A stretch of 64,000 nt of DNA from an uncultured Thalassolituus sp. (GTDB lineage: Bacteria > Pseudomonadota > Gammaproteobacteria > Pseudomonadales > Oceanobacteraceae). Both the position numbers and the translations under genes were made by a program. The DNA is taken from positions 41,803 through 105,802 of the forward strand of contig CAJXUK010000006.1 of assembly GCA_913061435.1 (NCBI GenBank), given 5' to 3'. Under the pieces are notes generated by a model. The model was given only the letters and a program-made list of their open reading frames with translations, was not told the origin of the DNA and searched no databases. Numbering within the stretch: the first letter of the stretch is position 1; each line of letters starts with the position of its first letter. Positions 6,629 to 16,511 of this stretch are shown here, piece after piece.

Positions 6629-8815
6629 ATGGAAATCAAAGTTAATTTTCTCGACAACCTCAGGTTAGAAGCTAAGTTTGATGACTATACCGTCATCGCT
6701 GATCAGCCTATCCGTTATAAAGGGGATGGTTCTGCGCCAAGTCCTTTTGATTACTTCTTAGCGTCGTCTGCGATGTGTGCGGCTTATTTTATTAAAGTGT
6801 ATTGTGTGGCGCGCGACCTTTCGACCGACGGCATTCGACTTTCACAAAATAATATCGTTGATCCTGAAGATCGTTATAACCAGATTTTTCAAATTCAGGT
6901 CGAGTTGCCCGATCATATTTCTGATAAGCACCGTGCGGGGATTTTACGTTCGATAGACCGTTGTACGGTTAAAAAAGTGGTGCAAACGGGGCCAGAATTT
7001 AAAATTGAAACGGTGGAAAGCCTCGACGAAGATGCCCAAGCGATGTTGATGGGGCAGGTAAGTGACGCGGCTGAAACTTTTATTCTGGGCAAAGATTTAC
7101 CCCTGGAGCAAACCATTGCCAATATGACCAATCTATTGGCCGATTTAGGCATGAAGATAGAGATTTCTTCTTGGCGCAATATCGTGCCCAATGTGTGGTC
7201 GTTGCATATTCGTGATGCGGCGTCGCCGATGTGTTTTACCAACGGTAAAGGGGCAACAAAAGAAAGCGCACTTTGTTCGGCCTTGGGTGAGTTTATTGAG
7301 CGCCTGAACTGTAATTTCTTTTATAACGACCAGTTCTTTGGCGAAGCGATTGCCACAAGTGAATTTGTGCATTATCCCAATGAAAAATGGTTTGCGTTAA
7401 CCGAAGATGATGCGCTGCCAGAAGGCATTTTGGATGATTATACCCGCGAGATTTACGATCCTGAAGGTGAGCTTCGTGGTTCACATTTAATTGATACTAA
7501 CTCAGGGAATACTGAACGCGGTATTTGTTCGATTCCTTATGTGCGTCAGTCGGATGGTGAGACGGTTTATTTTCCGTCGAACTTAATCGAAAACTTATTC
7601 CTTAGTAATGGCATGAGTGCGGGCAATAATGTTAACGAAGCAAAGGTTCAGTGCTTGTCGGAAATTTTAGAGCGTGCGGTTAAGCGTCAGATTATTGAAG
7701 AAGAAATGACCTTGCCGAATGTTCCACAAGACGTGCTGAATAAATACCCAAGCATCGTTGAAGGTATTAATGCATTAGAAGCGCAAGGTTTTCCGATTGT
7801 CGTTAAAGATGCGTCATTAGGTGGCCAGTTCCCAGTGATGTGCGTCACCTTAATGAACCCAAAAACGGGCGGTGTGTTTGCCTCGTTTGGTGCGCACCCA
7901 AGTTTTGAGGCGGCACTAGAGCGTAGCTTAACGGAGTTATTACAAGGGCGCAGTTTTGAAGGTTTAAACGACATTCAAAAACCTACCTTTAATAGCATGG
8001 CGATATCGGAACCTGAAAATGGTGTTGAACATTTTATTGATTCATCGGGTGTTATTTCTTGGCGCTTCTTTAGTGATAAGAACGATTATGAATTTTGTGA
8101 ATGGGACTTCTCTGGCACTAATGAAGAAGAATCTAAATCTTTGATGGGTATCTTTAAGGCCCTAGGTAAAGAGGTTTATGTCACGGAGTTTACTGACCTT
8201 GGTTTTGCGTGTCGTATTCTTGTGCCTGACTATTCTGAAGTGTATCCGGCTGACGATCTTGTTTGGGATAATACCAACAAGGCGCTGGCGTATCGTGAAG
8301 ATATTTTGAACATTCACTCGTTGAGTGATGGTGCGTTAGAAAGTTTAGTCGAGCGCTTGGAAGAGAGCCAGATTGATAACTACACCGATATTCCAACGCT
8401 TATTGGTATTGTATTTGATGAGAATACGGTTTGGGGTCAGCTCACGGTTGTTGAATTGAAGATTCTTATTTATCTGGCGCTAGGGGCACTGGATGAAGCG
8501 GTTGAGTTAGTCGAAATGTATTTGCAGTATAACGATAATACCGTCGAGCGAGGTTTGTTTTATCAAGCAATGCACGCGGCACTTGAAGTGACGCTGGATG
8601 ATGAATTAGAACTCGACGATTATCTGTTTAGTTTTACAAGAATGTTCGGTAAAGAAGTCATGGCGAATGTGGTTGGCTCGATCACCGGTGATGTAAAATT
8701 CTTTGGTTTGACGCCCACAAATATGAATCTGGAAGGTTTAGATAAGCATTTGCGCTTGCTTGAAAGCTATAAAAAACTGCGTCAGTTGCGAGCCGAGAAA
8801 GCAGGCATTTGTTAG
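6629..8815 (+). CDS. OsmC domain / YcaO domain fusion protein
   Basis: A 728-residue protein. Residues about 1-140 form an OsmC-like domain (ADQPIRYKGDGSAPSPFDYF, then ASSAMCAAYFIKVYC with the two cysteines expected for a peroxide-active OsmC fold). Residues about 165-580 form a YcaO domain with the ATP-site segments SALGEFIERLNC and GNNVNEAKVQCLSEILERA. The tail (about 600-728) looks like helical repeats. YcaO enzymes activate amide carbonyls with ATP; E. coli YcaO helps RimO methylthiolate ribosomal protein S12. This fused architecture is a recognised family of mostly marine beta/gammaproteobacteria of unknown function. The start is supported by 'ggaag' 7 bases upstream. No precursor peptide gene is visible beside it. 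Confidence 0.9.
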   Translation: MEIKVNFLDNLRLEAKFDDYTVIADQPIRYKGDGSAPSPFDYFLASSAMCAAYFIKVYCVARDLSTDGIRLSQNNIVDPEDRYNQIFQIQVELPDHISDKHRAGILRSIDRCTVKKVVQTGPEFKIETVESLDEDAQAMLMGQVSDAAETFILGKDLPLEQTIANMTNLLADLGMKIEISSWRNIVPNVWSLHIRDAASPMCFTNGKGATKESALCSALGEFIERLNCNFFYNDQFFGEAIATSEFVHYPNEKWFALTEDDALPEGILDDYTREIYDPEGELRGSHLIDTNSGNTERGICSIPYVRQSDGETVYFPSNLIENLFLSNGMSAGNNVNEAKVQCLSEILERAVKRQIIEEEMTLPNVPQDVLNKYPSIVEGINALEAQGFPIVVKDASLGGQFPVMCVTLMNPKTGGVFASFGAHPSFEAALERSLTELLQGRSFEGLNDIQKPTFNSMAISEPENGVEHFIDSSGVISWRFFSDKNDYEFCEWDFSGTNEEESKSLMGIFKALGKEVYVTEFTDLGFACRILVPDYSEVYPADDLVWDNTNKALAYREDILNIHSLSDGALESLVERLEESQIDNYTDIPTLIGIVFDENTVWGQLTVVELKILIYLALGALDEAVELVEMYLQYNDNTVERGLFYQAMHAALEVTLDDELELDDYLFSFTRMFGKEVMANVVGSITGDVKFFGLTPTNMNLEGLDKHLRLLESYKKLRQLRAEKAGIC

Positions 8816-8947
8816 GCGTTTTACAGGTTTAAATCCTCGTTATGAAATTAGTGTTAAATGCTGAACACATAACGGGGAGTTTTACGTATAACTAATAATA
8901 CGATTTTTATTATCTCAACGAATTCTCTTTTCTTAAAGACTGCCGCT

Positions 8948-10666
8948 ATGACTACACCAACTATTTTCACACTCGACGATCTTGCTCAGTTAGCGAACTA
9001 CTCTTTGATGGATACGCTTAATTGTGATCCTCACGCGACCAAGGATGGTATTGATCATCGTTCGCGCCAAGTGTTTTCGGGCCATTATGTGCCGGTTAAG
9101 CCCACGCCCATCGCAGACCCTGAATACATAGCGCACAGCCATTCGTTTTTCTCTGAGTTGGGTTTTGCCAACAGTTTGGCTGAGTCACCTGACTTTATGC
9201 GATTGTTTTCTGGGGATATTACTCAGGTTCCTGAGCCGATGCGTAAAGTGGGCTGGGCAACGGGTTATGCGCTGTCTATTTACGGCACGGAATACATTCA
9301 GCAGTGTCCGTTCCAAACGGGCAACGGTTATGGCGACGGTCGTGCGATGTCGGTGCTTGAGGCGGTGATTAATGGTCAGCGCTGGGAAATGCAGTTAAAG
9401 GGTGGTGGTCCTACGCCTTATTGCCGTGGTGCGGACGGGCGTGCGGTTTTACGTTCGAGTATTCGTGAGTTTTTGGCTCAAGAGCACATGCACGCACTTG
9501 GCGTGCCTACTTCGCGGTCGTTGAGTTTGTACGTTTCAAAGTCAGAAACCGTTCAGCGCCCTTGGTATTCGGAAGGTTCGCGTACCGAGAATCCCGATAG
9601 AATGGTTTCTGAAGCGGTCGCTATTTCAACACGGGTTGCGCCGTCGTTTTTACGCGTGGGTCAGATTGAATTGTTTGCCCGCCGTACTCGTCATAACGAT
9701 GATCCAGCAGTGATCGCAGAACTTGAGAAAATTGTGCTGCACTTGATTGATCGTGAATACGCCGATGTGATCGATCAAAAGCTTGGCCTTGCGGAAAAAG
9801 TAGTGCTATTGGCGCGTGAATTTAGAGGACGCCTAGTATCGTTGATCGCCAATTGGATTCGCGTGGGTTTTTGCCAAGGTAATTTTAATAGCGACAATTG
9901 CGCGGCTGGTGGCTTTACTTTGGATTATGGCCCGTTTGGTTTTTGCGATGTGTTTAATCCGTATTACCAGCCTTGGACAGGTGGTGGTCGTCACTTCTCG
10001 TTTTTGAACCAGCCCAATGCGGCAGAAAGTAACTTCGGTATGTTTTGCTCGGCACTGCGACCGTTACTTTTGTCGTATAAAGAGTCTTTGCAAGAACTGG
10101 ATAATGTTGAAGAACAATTTCAGAATGTTATGCGCGTAGAGATGAAAAAAATGTGGGCAGCTAAGCTGGGTTTAGAATTAGAACAATTCGATTATGAGCT
10201 ATTCAGTGAACTGCAAAAACTGATGATGCAAACTCCTGTCGATTATACGATTTTTTTCCGAGAACTTTCGGCGATCCCTGATGACATTGAACCATTGAAG
10301 AAAAGTTTTTATAACAGTTTAAATACGAATGCCAAAACCAATAATAAAGATTTGGATAAGGACTGGGATGAGTGGTTAGTTAAGTGGAAGTCGCTTTTAT
10401 TGAATAGTGATTCGCCTCGATCGAAAGAAGAGATTTCTGCGCAAATGAAGCGGGTTAATCCCAAATATATTCTGCGCGAGTGGTTTGTTAAACCGGCTTA
10501 TCAGCAAGCACAGGCGGGGGATTATTCTTTAATTAAAGAACTGCAAAACGTGATGACAAATCCTTATGCCGAGCAGTCGCAGGAAGTTGAAGACAAATAC
10601 TATCGTTTAAAACCGTCTGAGTTTTTTGCGATAGGAGGGGTGTCGCACTTGAGCTGCTCGTCATAG
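8948..10666 (+). CDS. SelO-family protein adenylyltransferase (YdiU-like), divergent
   Basis: A 572-residue protein of the SelO pseudokinase family, which transfers AMP to Ser/Thr/Tyr of proteins. Key residues are present: Lys151 ([12 protein letters not shown]), Glu174 ([10 protein letters not shown]), Asp316-Asn317 (GNFNSDN) and Asp326 (LDYGPFGF). The usual 'GGHQFG' glycine-rich segment is replaced by [20 protein letters not shown] (about 112-131), and the usual CHG before the catalytic Asp is CQG. The C-terminus ends Cys-Ser-Ser, the position where animal SelO carries selenocysteine. It is about 100 residues longer than E. coli SelO. It lies downstream of the OsmC-YcaO gene; both relate to thiol/redox biology and protein modification. 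Confidence 0.88.
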   Translation: MTTPTIFTLDDLAQLANYSLMDTLNCDPHATKDGIDHRSRQVFSGHYVPVKPTPIADPEYIAHSHSFFSELGFANSLAESPDFMRLFSGDITQVPEPMRKVGWATGYALSIYGTEYIQQCPFQTGNGYGDGRAMSVLEAVINGQRWEMQLKGGGPTPYCRGADGRAVLRSSIREFLAQEHMHALGVPTSRSLSLYVSKSETVQRPWYSEGSRTENPDRMVSEAVAISTRVAPSFLRVGQIELFARRTRHNDDPAVIAELEKIVLHLIDREYADVIDQKLGLAEKVVLLAREFRGRLVSLIANWIRVGFCQGNFNSDNCAAGGFTLDYGPFGFCDVFNPYYQPWTGGGRHFSFLNQPNAAESNFGMFCSALRPLLLSYKESLQELDNVEEQFQNVMRVEMKKMWAAKLGLELEQFDYELFSELQKLMMQTPVDYTIFFRELSAIPDDIEPLKKSFYNSLNTNAKTNNKDLDKDWDEWLVKWKSLLLNSDSPRSKEEISAQMKRVNPKYILREWFVKPAYQQAQAGDYSLIKELQNVMTNPYAEQSQEVEDKYYRLKPSEFFAIGGVSHLSCSS

Positions 10667-10731
10667 CGGCTAGTGTGACTGATAGATGAAAGTAAGAGTT
10701 AACTGAGATTTAAGATGCACCTAAGTCCATG

Positions 10732-10760
10732 TTGACATTCATGCAGGCATAAACCACTAT
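10732..10760 (+). promoter_or_regulatory. Sigma-70-like promoter before the alpha/beta hydrolase gene
   Basis: TTGACA at 10732-10737, a 17-base spacer, then CACTAT at 10755-10760, about 49 bases before the hydrolase start. The -35 is perfect; the -10 is only fair. Confidence 0.4.
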
Positions 10761-10808
10761 TTTATTGATTTTAATATTAATAAATTTAAGTGTTTGCTAG
10801 GTTGTTGT

Positions 10809-11594
10809 ATGAATATAGATAAGTATTTTGATGTTCAAGGTTCGGGTTCTCCAATCGTTTTTATTCACGGTTCTTATGCTACTTCGTCGACATGGAAAAA
10901 GATGATCCAGCAGTTATCAACAGATCACCTTTGTATTTCTATTAAACTGCCTGGACATGGTGGCGCGCCAGAAGCGAATGATTTTGCTGCGCCAACGGTT
11001 GAGACTGAATTAAATATTGTGCAGCAGGTGGTGGAGTCATTAACTGACCAGGCTATTCATCTAGTTGGTCATTCTTTTGGTGGTGTGGTGGCTTTAGCGC
11101 AGGCGCTTAAAGGTAATTTGGATTTAAGCCAAGTCACTTTGTTTGAGCCGGTTTCTACTTGGGTTTTAGATCGGGTAGGTGATGAAGAAATGATTAGCCG
11201 TGTACAGATTTTTTTAGATCAATACATGCAGGACATTGCGAATAAAAAACCGCATGTTCATGGGCAGGTGATTGATTTTTGGGGAGAAGCTGGGGCGTTT
11301 GCTTCATTACCCGGCTTTATACAAGAAGGAATGGCGCCGTTATTAGACAATAATATTCGTCACTGGCATCTTTGCGCTAATATCGACAGAGATTTAAGCG
11401 ATTTGCAAAACTGTGGTGTGCCAGCACGTTTGGTTTATGGTGATCAGTCTAGTCCAGTTGTACGCGCTATTTGTGAGCATTTAGTTACTCATATTCCAAA
11501 CAGTAAACAATACAAAATAGAAGGCGCGAGTCACTTTTTAGTGACCAGCCATGCTGAGCAATGCTTGAATGCTTTGCAGGATCCAATAACCTGA
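10809..11594 (+). CDS. Alpha/beta hydrolase
   Basis: A 261-residue alpha/beta hydrolase. The oxyanion-hole motif HGS lies at residues 20-22, the nucleophile elbow GHSFGG at 87-92 (Ser89), an acid candidate in VYGDQSSP near residue 216, and the catalytic His in GASHFLV near 240. I prefer the ATG at 10809; a TTG at 10794 would add MLGCC and has no better ribosome site. The substrate cannot be read from the sequence: esterases, lactonases and C-C hydrolases all look like this. It stands alone between selO and metY with its own promoter-like sequence. Confidence 0.8.
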   Translation: MNIDKYFDVQGSGSPIVFIHGSYATSSTWKKMIQQLSTDHLCISIKLPGHGGAPEANDFAAPTVETELNIVQQVVESLTDQAIHLVGHSFGGVVALAQALKGNLDLSQVTLFEPVSTWVLDRVGDEEMISRVQIFLDQYMQDIANKKPHVHGQVIDFWGEAGAFASLPGFIQEGMAPLLDNNIRHWHLCANIDRDLSDLQNCGVPARLVYGDQSSPVVRAICEHLVTHIPNSKQYKIEGASHFLVTSHAEQCLNALQDPIT

Positions 11595-11816
11595 CCCAAA
11601 AAGTTAATAATAAGTCAGTGTTGTTGTTTTACTTCAAAATTAGAGAGTACTTACGGCGCTTTAACGCGCTAATCGAGCGCAGGTAATTGTTTGTCAATTG
11701 TGATTATCTCCGATGACAGTTTGCTGGCTAGTTGGTAGTATCGAGCGACTGTATTAAATTAGAATCTTGATAAATTTTACTCATCGATTAACTCAATAGA
11801 ATAAAGGTGCTCTGTT

Positions 11817-13088
11817 ATGAAACTAGAAACTCAAGCAATTCATGCTGGCTTTGAAGACGATCCAACAACGCGCGCGGTTGCGGTGCCTATTTACCAAACC
11901 ACTTCTTATAGCTTTCGTGATACTCAGCATGGCGCTGATCTGTTTGATCTTAAAGAGCCTGGTAATATTTATACCCGCATCATGAATCCAACCAACGGTG
12001 TGCTTGAGCAGCGTGTTGCGGAAATGGAAGGGGGTATTGGTGGTTTGGCGTTTGCCTCTGGTATGGCGGCGATTACTGCAGCGATTCAAACCGTTGCTCG
12101 CGCTGGCGATAACATTCTGAGTGTTAGCCAGTTGTATGGTGGTACTTATAACTTTTTCGCTCACACTTTACCGCAGCAAGGTATTGAAGTGCGTATGGCT
12201 CAGGGTGATGATCTTGCCGGCCTAGAAGCATTGATTGATGAGAATACCAAAGCCTTGTTTTGTGAGTCTATTGGTAACCCAGCGGGAAATATTGTAGACA
12301 TTCAGGCGTTGTCTGATATGGCGCATAAACACGGTATTCCGGTCATGGTTGATAACACGGTGGCAACGCCGGTGTTGTGTCGCCCTATTGAGCACGGTGC
12401 AGACATCGTGATCCATTCGTTAACTAAGTACATTGGTGGCCATGGTACGTCAGTTGGCGGCGCGATTATTGATTCGGGTAAATTCCCTTGGAAAGATAAC
12501 CCACGTTTTCCAGCGTTTAATGAGCCTGATCCGTCTTATCACGGTGTGGTGTATGCAGAAGCGTTTGGTCCAGCGGCGTTTATTGGCCGTGCGCGTGTTG
12601 TGCCGTTGCGTAATATGGGCGCTGCGATTTCGCCGTTTAATGCGTTCTTGATTCTTCAGGGTTTGGAAACATTGAGCCTGCGTATGGAGCGTCATACTGA
12701 AAACGCACTGAAAGTAGCTAAGTATCTCGCAGCGCATGATATGGTCGCTTGGGTTAACTATGCAGGTTTGGAAGGTGATAAATATTTTGAACTAGCAAAG
12801 AAGGTTGTTGATGGTAAGCCTTCAGCAATTTTGAGTTTTGGCATAAAAGGTGGCGAAGCCAACGGCGCTAAGTTTATCGATGCACTGCAAATGATTAAAC
12901 GCCTAGTAAACATTGGTGACGCGAAATCTTTAGCGTGCCATCCTGCTAGCACAACTCACCGTCAGTTAAACGATGAAGAATTACATAAAGCCGGTGTGAG
13001 TCGTGAGATGGTTCGTATTTCTGTGGGTATCGAGCATGTTGACGATATCATTGCTGACATTGAACAAGCATTGGTTGCTGCAAAATAG
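11817..13088 (+). CDS. metY: O-acetylhomoserine sulfhydrylase (O-acetylhomoserine aminocarboxypropyltransferase)
   Basis: A 423-residue Cys/Met-metabolism PLP enzyme. Lys204 in HSLTKYIGGHG is the PLP-binding lysine. YTRIMNPTNGVLEQRVAEMEGG (about residues 52-73) and ASGMAAITAAI are the cofactor-phosphate and substrate regions. The length and the insertion after the lysine (FPAFNEPDPSYHG) fit the MetY rather than the MetB or MetC branch. It joins sulfide and O-acetylhomoserine to make homocysteine. RBS 'aaagg' precedes the ATG. The stop codon lies within a 14-bp tandem repeat. No clear SAM riboswitch was found in the 222-bp upstream gap. Confidence 0.92.
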   Translation: MKLETQAIHAGFEDDPTTRAVAVPIYQTTSYSFRDTQHGADLFDLKEPGNIYTRIMNPTNGVLEQRVAEMEGGIGGLAFASGMAAITAAIQTVARAGDNILSVSQLYGGTYNFFAHTLPQQGIEVRMAQGDDLAGLEALIDENTKALFCESIGNPAGNIVDIQALSDMAHKHGIPVMVDNTVATPVLCRPIEHGADIVIHSLTKYIGGHGTSVGGAIIDSGKFPWKDNPRFPAFNEPDPSYHGVVYAEAFGPAAFIGRARVVPLRNMGAAISPFNAFLILQGLETLSLRMERHTENALKVAKYLAAHDMVAWVNYAGLEGDKYFELAKKVVDGKPSAILSFGIKGGEANGAKFIDALQMIKRLVNIGDAKSLACHPASTTHRQLNDEELHKAGVSREMVRISVGIEHVDDIIADIEQALVAAK

Positions 13089-13157
13089 CCGCTGAAAAGT
13101 AGCTGCTGCAAAGTAGCTGCTGCAAAGTAGCTGCTGCAAAGTAGCTGCTGTAAATAA
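13074..13157 (+). repeat. 14-bp tandem repeat, six units, overlapping the metY stop codon
   Basis: Units: gttgctgcaaaata, gccgctgaaaagta, three exact copies of gctgctgcaaagta, then gctgctgtaaataa. The first unit is the last coding part of metY and the TAG stop spans units 1 and 2, so the array appears to have grown from the end of the gene. Confidence 0.9.
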
Positions 13158-13318
13158 TTCCTCATAAATAGCGGTTGAAAAATCGGCTATTGAAAAAATA
13201 GCCAAACTGATAATATAGCGCTGCACCTTGCCTGAATTATGTGGTTTGGTGTGGCGTTTTTTTTGGCCATGAATTCACTTTTTTATTGACTAATTTATAT
13301 AACTTTACAGGTATCGCC

Positions 13319-13996
13319 ATGTCATTTGGGCAGTTAATTGCACTCGCTAGTTTTATATTCTCTGCAGGCACTATTGCCTTAACGTATTGGGTGGGTATCA
13401 ATCAACAAACGGTTGAAGTGTGTGTGCCCTTCATTACCGGTTGTACCGATATTACTCATACGGGTCTTGCCGGTGATGCAGGTTTTATTTTTCGTGGCGG
13501 CATGATCAGTGCCAGCATTTTAATCATGGTATGGTGGCATTGTATGCGTGTGTGGCTTCAGCCTAGTGTGCAAACGCGCGGGGGGCGTATCAACCTCAAT
13601 TTCATGACGTTTTTTGGCATATTAGCTGGCTTTGGTCTGATCGTGAGTACGGCGACGTTAGGTTCTACCAAAGAACTCAGTTCGTTCTCTGTGCATGTGC
13701 GTGGTGCCAATACGTTTTTTGAAGCCATATTATTAGCCTTGTCGTTTCATTATTATTTAATGTGGCGTGGCCGCAAAAATGGCTTATTAGAAGCCCCTTC
13801 TTTTAAAATTAAAACGGTTTTGTTTATTCTAATCTGGATTGTACTGGTTGCCTTTGTCGCGAACTCGATCGGTGAACACATGAAGCGTGGAACCAAGATT
13901 GCTGAGTGGTGGGCAACGTTATTTATTTGCTTGTACTTTTTAAGCAGCTATTGGGACTGGCAGCGCATTAAATTGAAGCTGGCTGCAGCAGAATGA
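13319..13996 (+). CDS. Polytopic membrane protein, possibly Frag1/DRAM/Sfk1-like
   Basis: A 225-residue protein with about six hydrophobic segments (near residues 6-25, 57-80, 98-115, 133-150, 164-184 and 198-215). An extracytoplasmic loop contains two cysteines (VCVPFITGCTDIT) that may pair. I use the ATG at 13319, with 'acagg' upstream; a start at 13241 would add a tail unlike the rest. The overall plan resembles the Frag1/DRAM/Sfk1 family, but the match is by feel only. It precedes an HlyD-FtsX-ATPase exporter by about 50 bases and could be cotranscribed with it. Confidence 0.6.
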   Translation: MSFGQLIALASFIFSAGTIALTYWVGINQQTVEVCVPFITGCTDITHTGLAGDAGFIFRGGMISASILIMVWWHCMRVWLQPSVQTRGGRINLNFMTFFGILAGFGLIVSTATLGSTKELSSFSVHVRGANTFFEAILLALSFHYYLMWRGRKNGLLEAPSFKIKTVLFILIWIVLVAFVANSIGEHMKRGTKIAEWWATLFICLYFLSSYWDWQRIKLKLAAAE

Positions 13997-14047
13997 TGCT
14001 TTGTTGCTGATCAATATGTATAAAATTTATAAGGCTAAGGGATTTGT

Positions 14048-15265
14048 ATGCGCATAATTTATGGAATCATCAGCGTAGCGGTATGCGTGGCTTTGGTTAT
14101 TGGCATACAACAATGGCGAGGGCCTTTATTACCGGCATTAATGGTTACTAAGTTACCGTTAGAGCTGCGCATTGTCGCCAGTGGTGAAGTTCGTTACCAA
14201 TCACTCGCTAAAATTGGCAGTGAAATTACAGGGACCGTTAAAGCACGTTATGTCCGTGAGGGTGATTGGGTTAACGAAGGGGATTTATTGGTTGAATTAA
14301 ATCCTCAAGAGTTACAAGCACAGCTGGCACAAACTCAAACCTTGTTGCAGCAGCTACAACAAAAAACCCGCCCACAATCACAAGCGGCTTTAATTGAAGC
14401 GCGTGATATTTTGGATCAAGCCAGCCGTGAAGCTCGGCGCAGAGAGAAGCTTTCAGAGCAAGGCGTTATCCCGATAGAGCAAGTCGAACAAGCGCAGCGT
14501 TTTGAATTAAGTGCCAAAGCTGCGTTTACTCGTACCCAAATAGCAACAGACGCTTTAGCTGAAAACAGCACCGAAGAGCGTTTATTAAAACAGCGTATCG
14601 CTAGTGCTGAACTGGCCCTTGCTAAAACACGACTGTACGCTCCTTTTAAAGGCCGTATTCAAACCCGTAATGTTGAATCTGGTGATTTGGTACAGCCAGG
14701 TAAAGTGCTGTTAGAAATTGCCCGAAACGATAGTCAAACCTGCCAGGGGATGACTACTAATGGTATGGAAGTTGTCATTGCGTTGGATGAGAAAAATTTT
14801 GCCCCTGTGAAACTAGGGCAGCCTGTGAAACTGATTGCTGATGCTTGGCCAAATATTAATGTTGCTGGAGAGGTTGGTTTTATAGCACCGGCGGTTGATA
14901 CAGGGCGCGGCACGATCGATGTTCATATCAATGTGCTCCGCGATGAACAAACACCAGATTTTTTGCAAGGCATGACAGTATCGGCCAACATCATTGCTGA
15001 CGAACGCGCTTCTACCTTAGTGTTACCCAATGATTATGTATTCAATAACCGTGCTGATACCGCGCAGGTTTTGCTTTGGCAAGATGATAAAGTCACTCCT
15101 GTTGATGTGACACTGGGGCTGCGCAATGTCGGACACAGTGAAATTGTGTCTGGCTTAAACGAAGGCGATATCGTGGTTCAAGCGGGCAGCTTAACCGCTG
15201 AAAAAACTAAGAGCAGCCAGCGAGTGCGTGTGTATTTTGAGCAGATTCAGCATGTTATTCGTTAA
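14048..15265 (+). CDS. HlyD/MacA-family periplasmic adaptor
   Basis: A 405-residue membrane-fusion protein. One N-terminal membrane helix (about residues 4-22) is followed by a barrel-sandwich half (GEVRYQSLAKIGSEITG, VREGDWVNEGDLLVELNPQ) and a coiled-coil hairpin (about 95-200). The second lipoyl half (LYAPFKGRIQTRNVESGDLVQPG) and a beta-barrel follow. It would link an inner-membrane ABC transporter to an outer-membrane channel. It overlaps the permease gene by 14 bases, and RBS 'aaggga' precedes the start. No outer-membrane factor gene is nearby. The cargo is unknown. Confidence 0.88.
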   Translation: MRIIYGIISVAVCVALVIGIQQWRGPLLPALMVTKLPLELRIVASGEVRYQSLAKIGSEITGTVKARYVREGDWVNEGDLLVELNPQELQAQLAQTQTLLQQLQQKTRPQSQAALIEARDILDQASREARRREKLSEQGVIPIEQVEQAQRFELSAKAAFTRTQIATDALAENSTEERLLKQRIASAELALAKTRLYAPFKGRIQTRNVESGDLVQPGKVLLEIARNDSQTCQGMTTNGMEVVIALDEKNFAPVKLGQPVKLIADAWPNINVAGEVGFIAPAVDTGRGTIDVHINVLRDEQTPDFLQGMTVSANIIADERASTLVLPNDYVFNNRADTAQVLLWQDDKVTPVDVTLGLRNVGHSEIVSGLNEGDIVVQAGSLTAEKTKSSQRVRVYFEQIQHVIR

Positions 15266-16511
15266 TCGCTTGCTTAACTTACGCAGCTTACACAATTTAC
15301 ACAGCTCACTGTGGATCGAATGGCGAATTGCCTTGCGCTTTTTAGCGGATAACCCACTGCAAACGTTATTGATCAGTGTGGCTATTTCCGTAGGCGCGGC
15401 TGTGATTGTTTTCATTACTGCGCTGATGTTAGGTTTGCAAAATAATATGATTAATAAAACGTTGGGTACGCAAGCGCATATAAGAATAGAGGCGACGCAG
15501 CAGCATAATATTTTTTCTGAAATTGCAGAGGGTCGTTATGTGTGGGCATTAGAAAGCCCGCGCGCTCAGCGCTTACAAACGATCAATAATTGGCAACAAG
15601 TTCGCGATACCCTAGACAAATATCCACAACTTAACGCGGTTTCACCATTGATTTCTGGGCCTGCTTTTGCACAAAAAGGCACCGCTCGGTCTTCTGTGGC
15701 CCTAGTGGGCATTGACCCTAAGCGCTATCACGGCATTATTAATTTACAAGAATATTTGCTTGAAGGTGAGTTTAGCGTCACTGCTAGCGATGTAATGATT
15801 GGCAGTCAGTTGGCAGAAGATTTGGGGTTGCGTACCGGGGATAAATTGCGTTTAGATGCTGGAGATAATCGCCAGTCGGTGATGAATGTTGCCGGTATTT
15901 TTGAGTTAGGAGTTCGGGAACTCGACAGCCGGTATGTGTATACCGGATTAAAACAGTCGCAAACGTTACTTAATTTGCCCGGTGGTGTGACCCTTATCGA
16001 AATAAAAATATCGGATGTATTTGTTGCTGACTATTGGGCGCGGCGCTTGCAAAAATTAACCGGTTTGTATGTGCAAAGTTGGATGGACAGTAATGCTCAA
16101 TTGTTAAATGGGTTGCAATCACAAACCATGACGACGCAGATTATTCGAGTATTTGTCGCTATGTCGGTGATTTTTGGTATTGCCAGTGTGTTGGCAGTGA
16201 GTGTGGTGCAACGTACTCGCGAGATTGGTATTTTACGTGCGATGGGCAGTTCGCAGCAGCAAATCTTGCGCGTATTTTTATTGCAAGGAGGCTTGCTGGG
16301 ATTAGCCGGTTCCTTGCTCGGTGTGCTGCTGGGCTATTTGATGGTGCAAGGGTTTAATTCTGCGGGACAGCGATTGTTCGAAATTGTATTAGAGCCTTCT
16401 ATGTTGTTGTCGGCGATTACTATTGCGACGGTTGCTGGGGTTGTTGCAGCCATGGTGCCAGCGCGTCGAGCGGCTAAATATGATCCAGCGGTGGCGATTC
16501 GTTATGTCTAA
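15252..16511 (+). CDS. ABC transporter permease, MacB/FtsX family
   Basis: A permease of about 419 residues. A membrane helix near residues 32-55 is followed by a large periplasmic domain (MacB-PCD type, about 60-260) and three more membrane helices in the C-terminal FtsX domain, with the conserved VVQRTREIGILRAMGSS loop. I place the start at the ATG at 15252, inside the end of the adaptor gene; a GTG at 15228 is possible. The stop overlaps the ATPase start by 8 bases, so the three products are made together. Family members export lipoproteins, peptides or macrolides; this one's cargo is unknown. Confidence 0.86.
   Translation: MLFVNRLLNLRSLHNLHSSLWIEWRIALRFLADNPLQTLLISVAISVGAAVIVFITALMLGLQNNMINKTLGTQAHIRIEATQQHNIFSEIAEGRYVWALESPRAQRLQTINNWQQVRDTLDKYPQLNAVSPLISGPAFAQKGTARSSVALVGIDPKRYHGIINLQEYLLEGEFSVTASDVMIGSQLAEDLGLRTGDKLRLDAGDNRQSVMNVAGIFELGVRELDSRYVYTGLKQSQTLLNLPGGVTLIEIKISDVFVADYWARRLQKLTGLYVQSWMDSNAQLLNGLQSQTMTTQIIRVFVAMSVIFGIASVLAVSVVQRTREIGILRAMGSSQQQILRVFLLQGGLLGLAGSLLGVLLGYLMVQGFNSAGQRLFEIVLEPSMLLSAITIATVAGVVAAMVPARRAAKYDPAVAIRYV

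Noticed and set aside
11595..11816. SAM or similar riboswitch before metY
   Set aside because: I could not find the conserved helices or core motifs of a known SAM riboswitch; only short imperfect hairpins are present.
13081..13157. CRISPR array or REP element at the repeat after metY
   Set aside because: The units are 14 bp, directly adjacent and without spacers, and begin within metY.
16423..16503. Longer N-terminus for the LolD-like ATPase
   Set aside because: The extra 27 codons run through the end of the permease gene in another frame and do not resemble the ATPase family.
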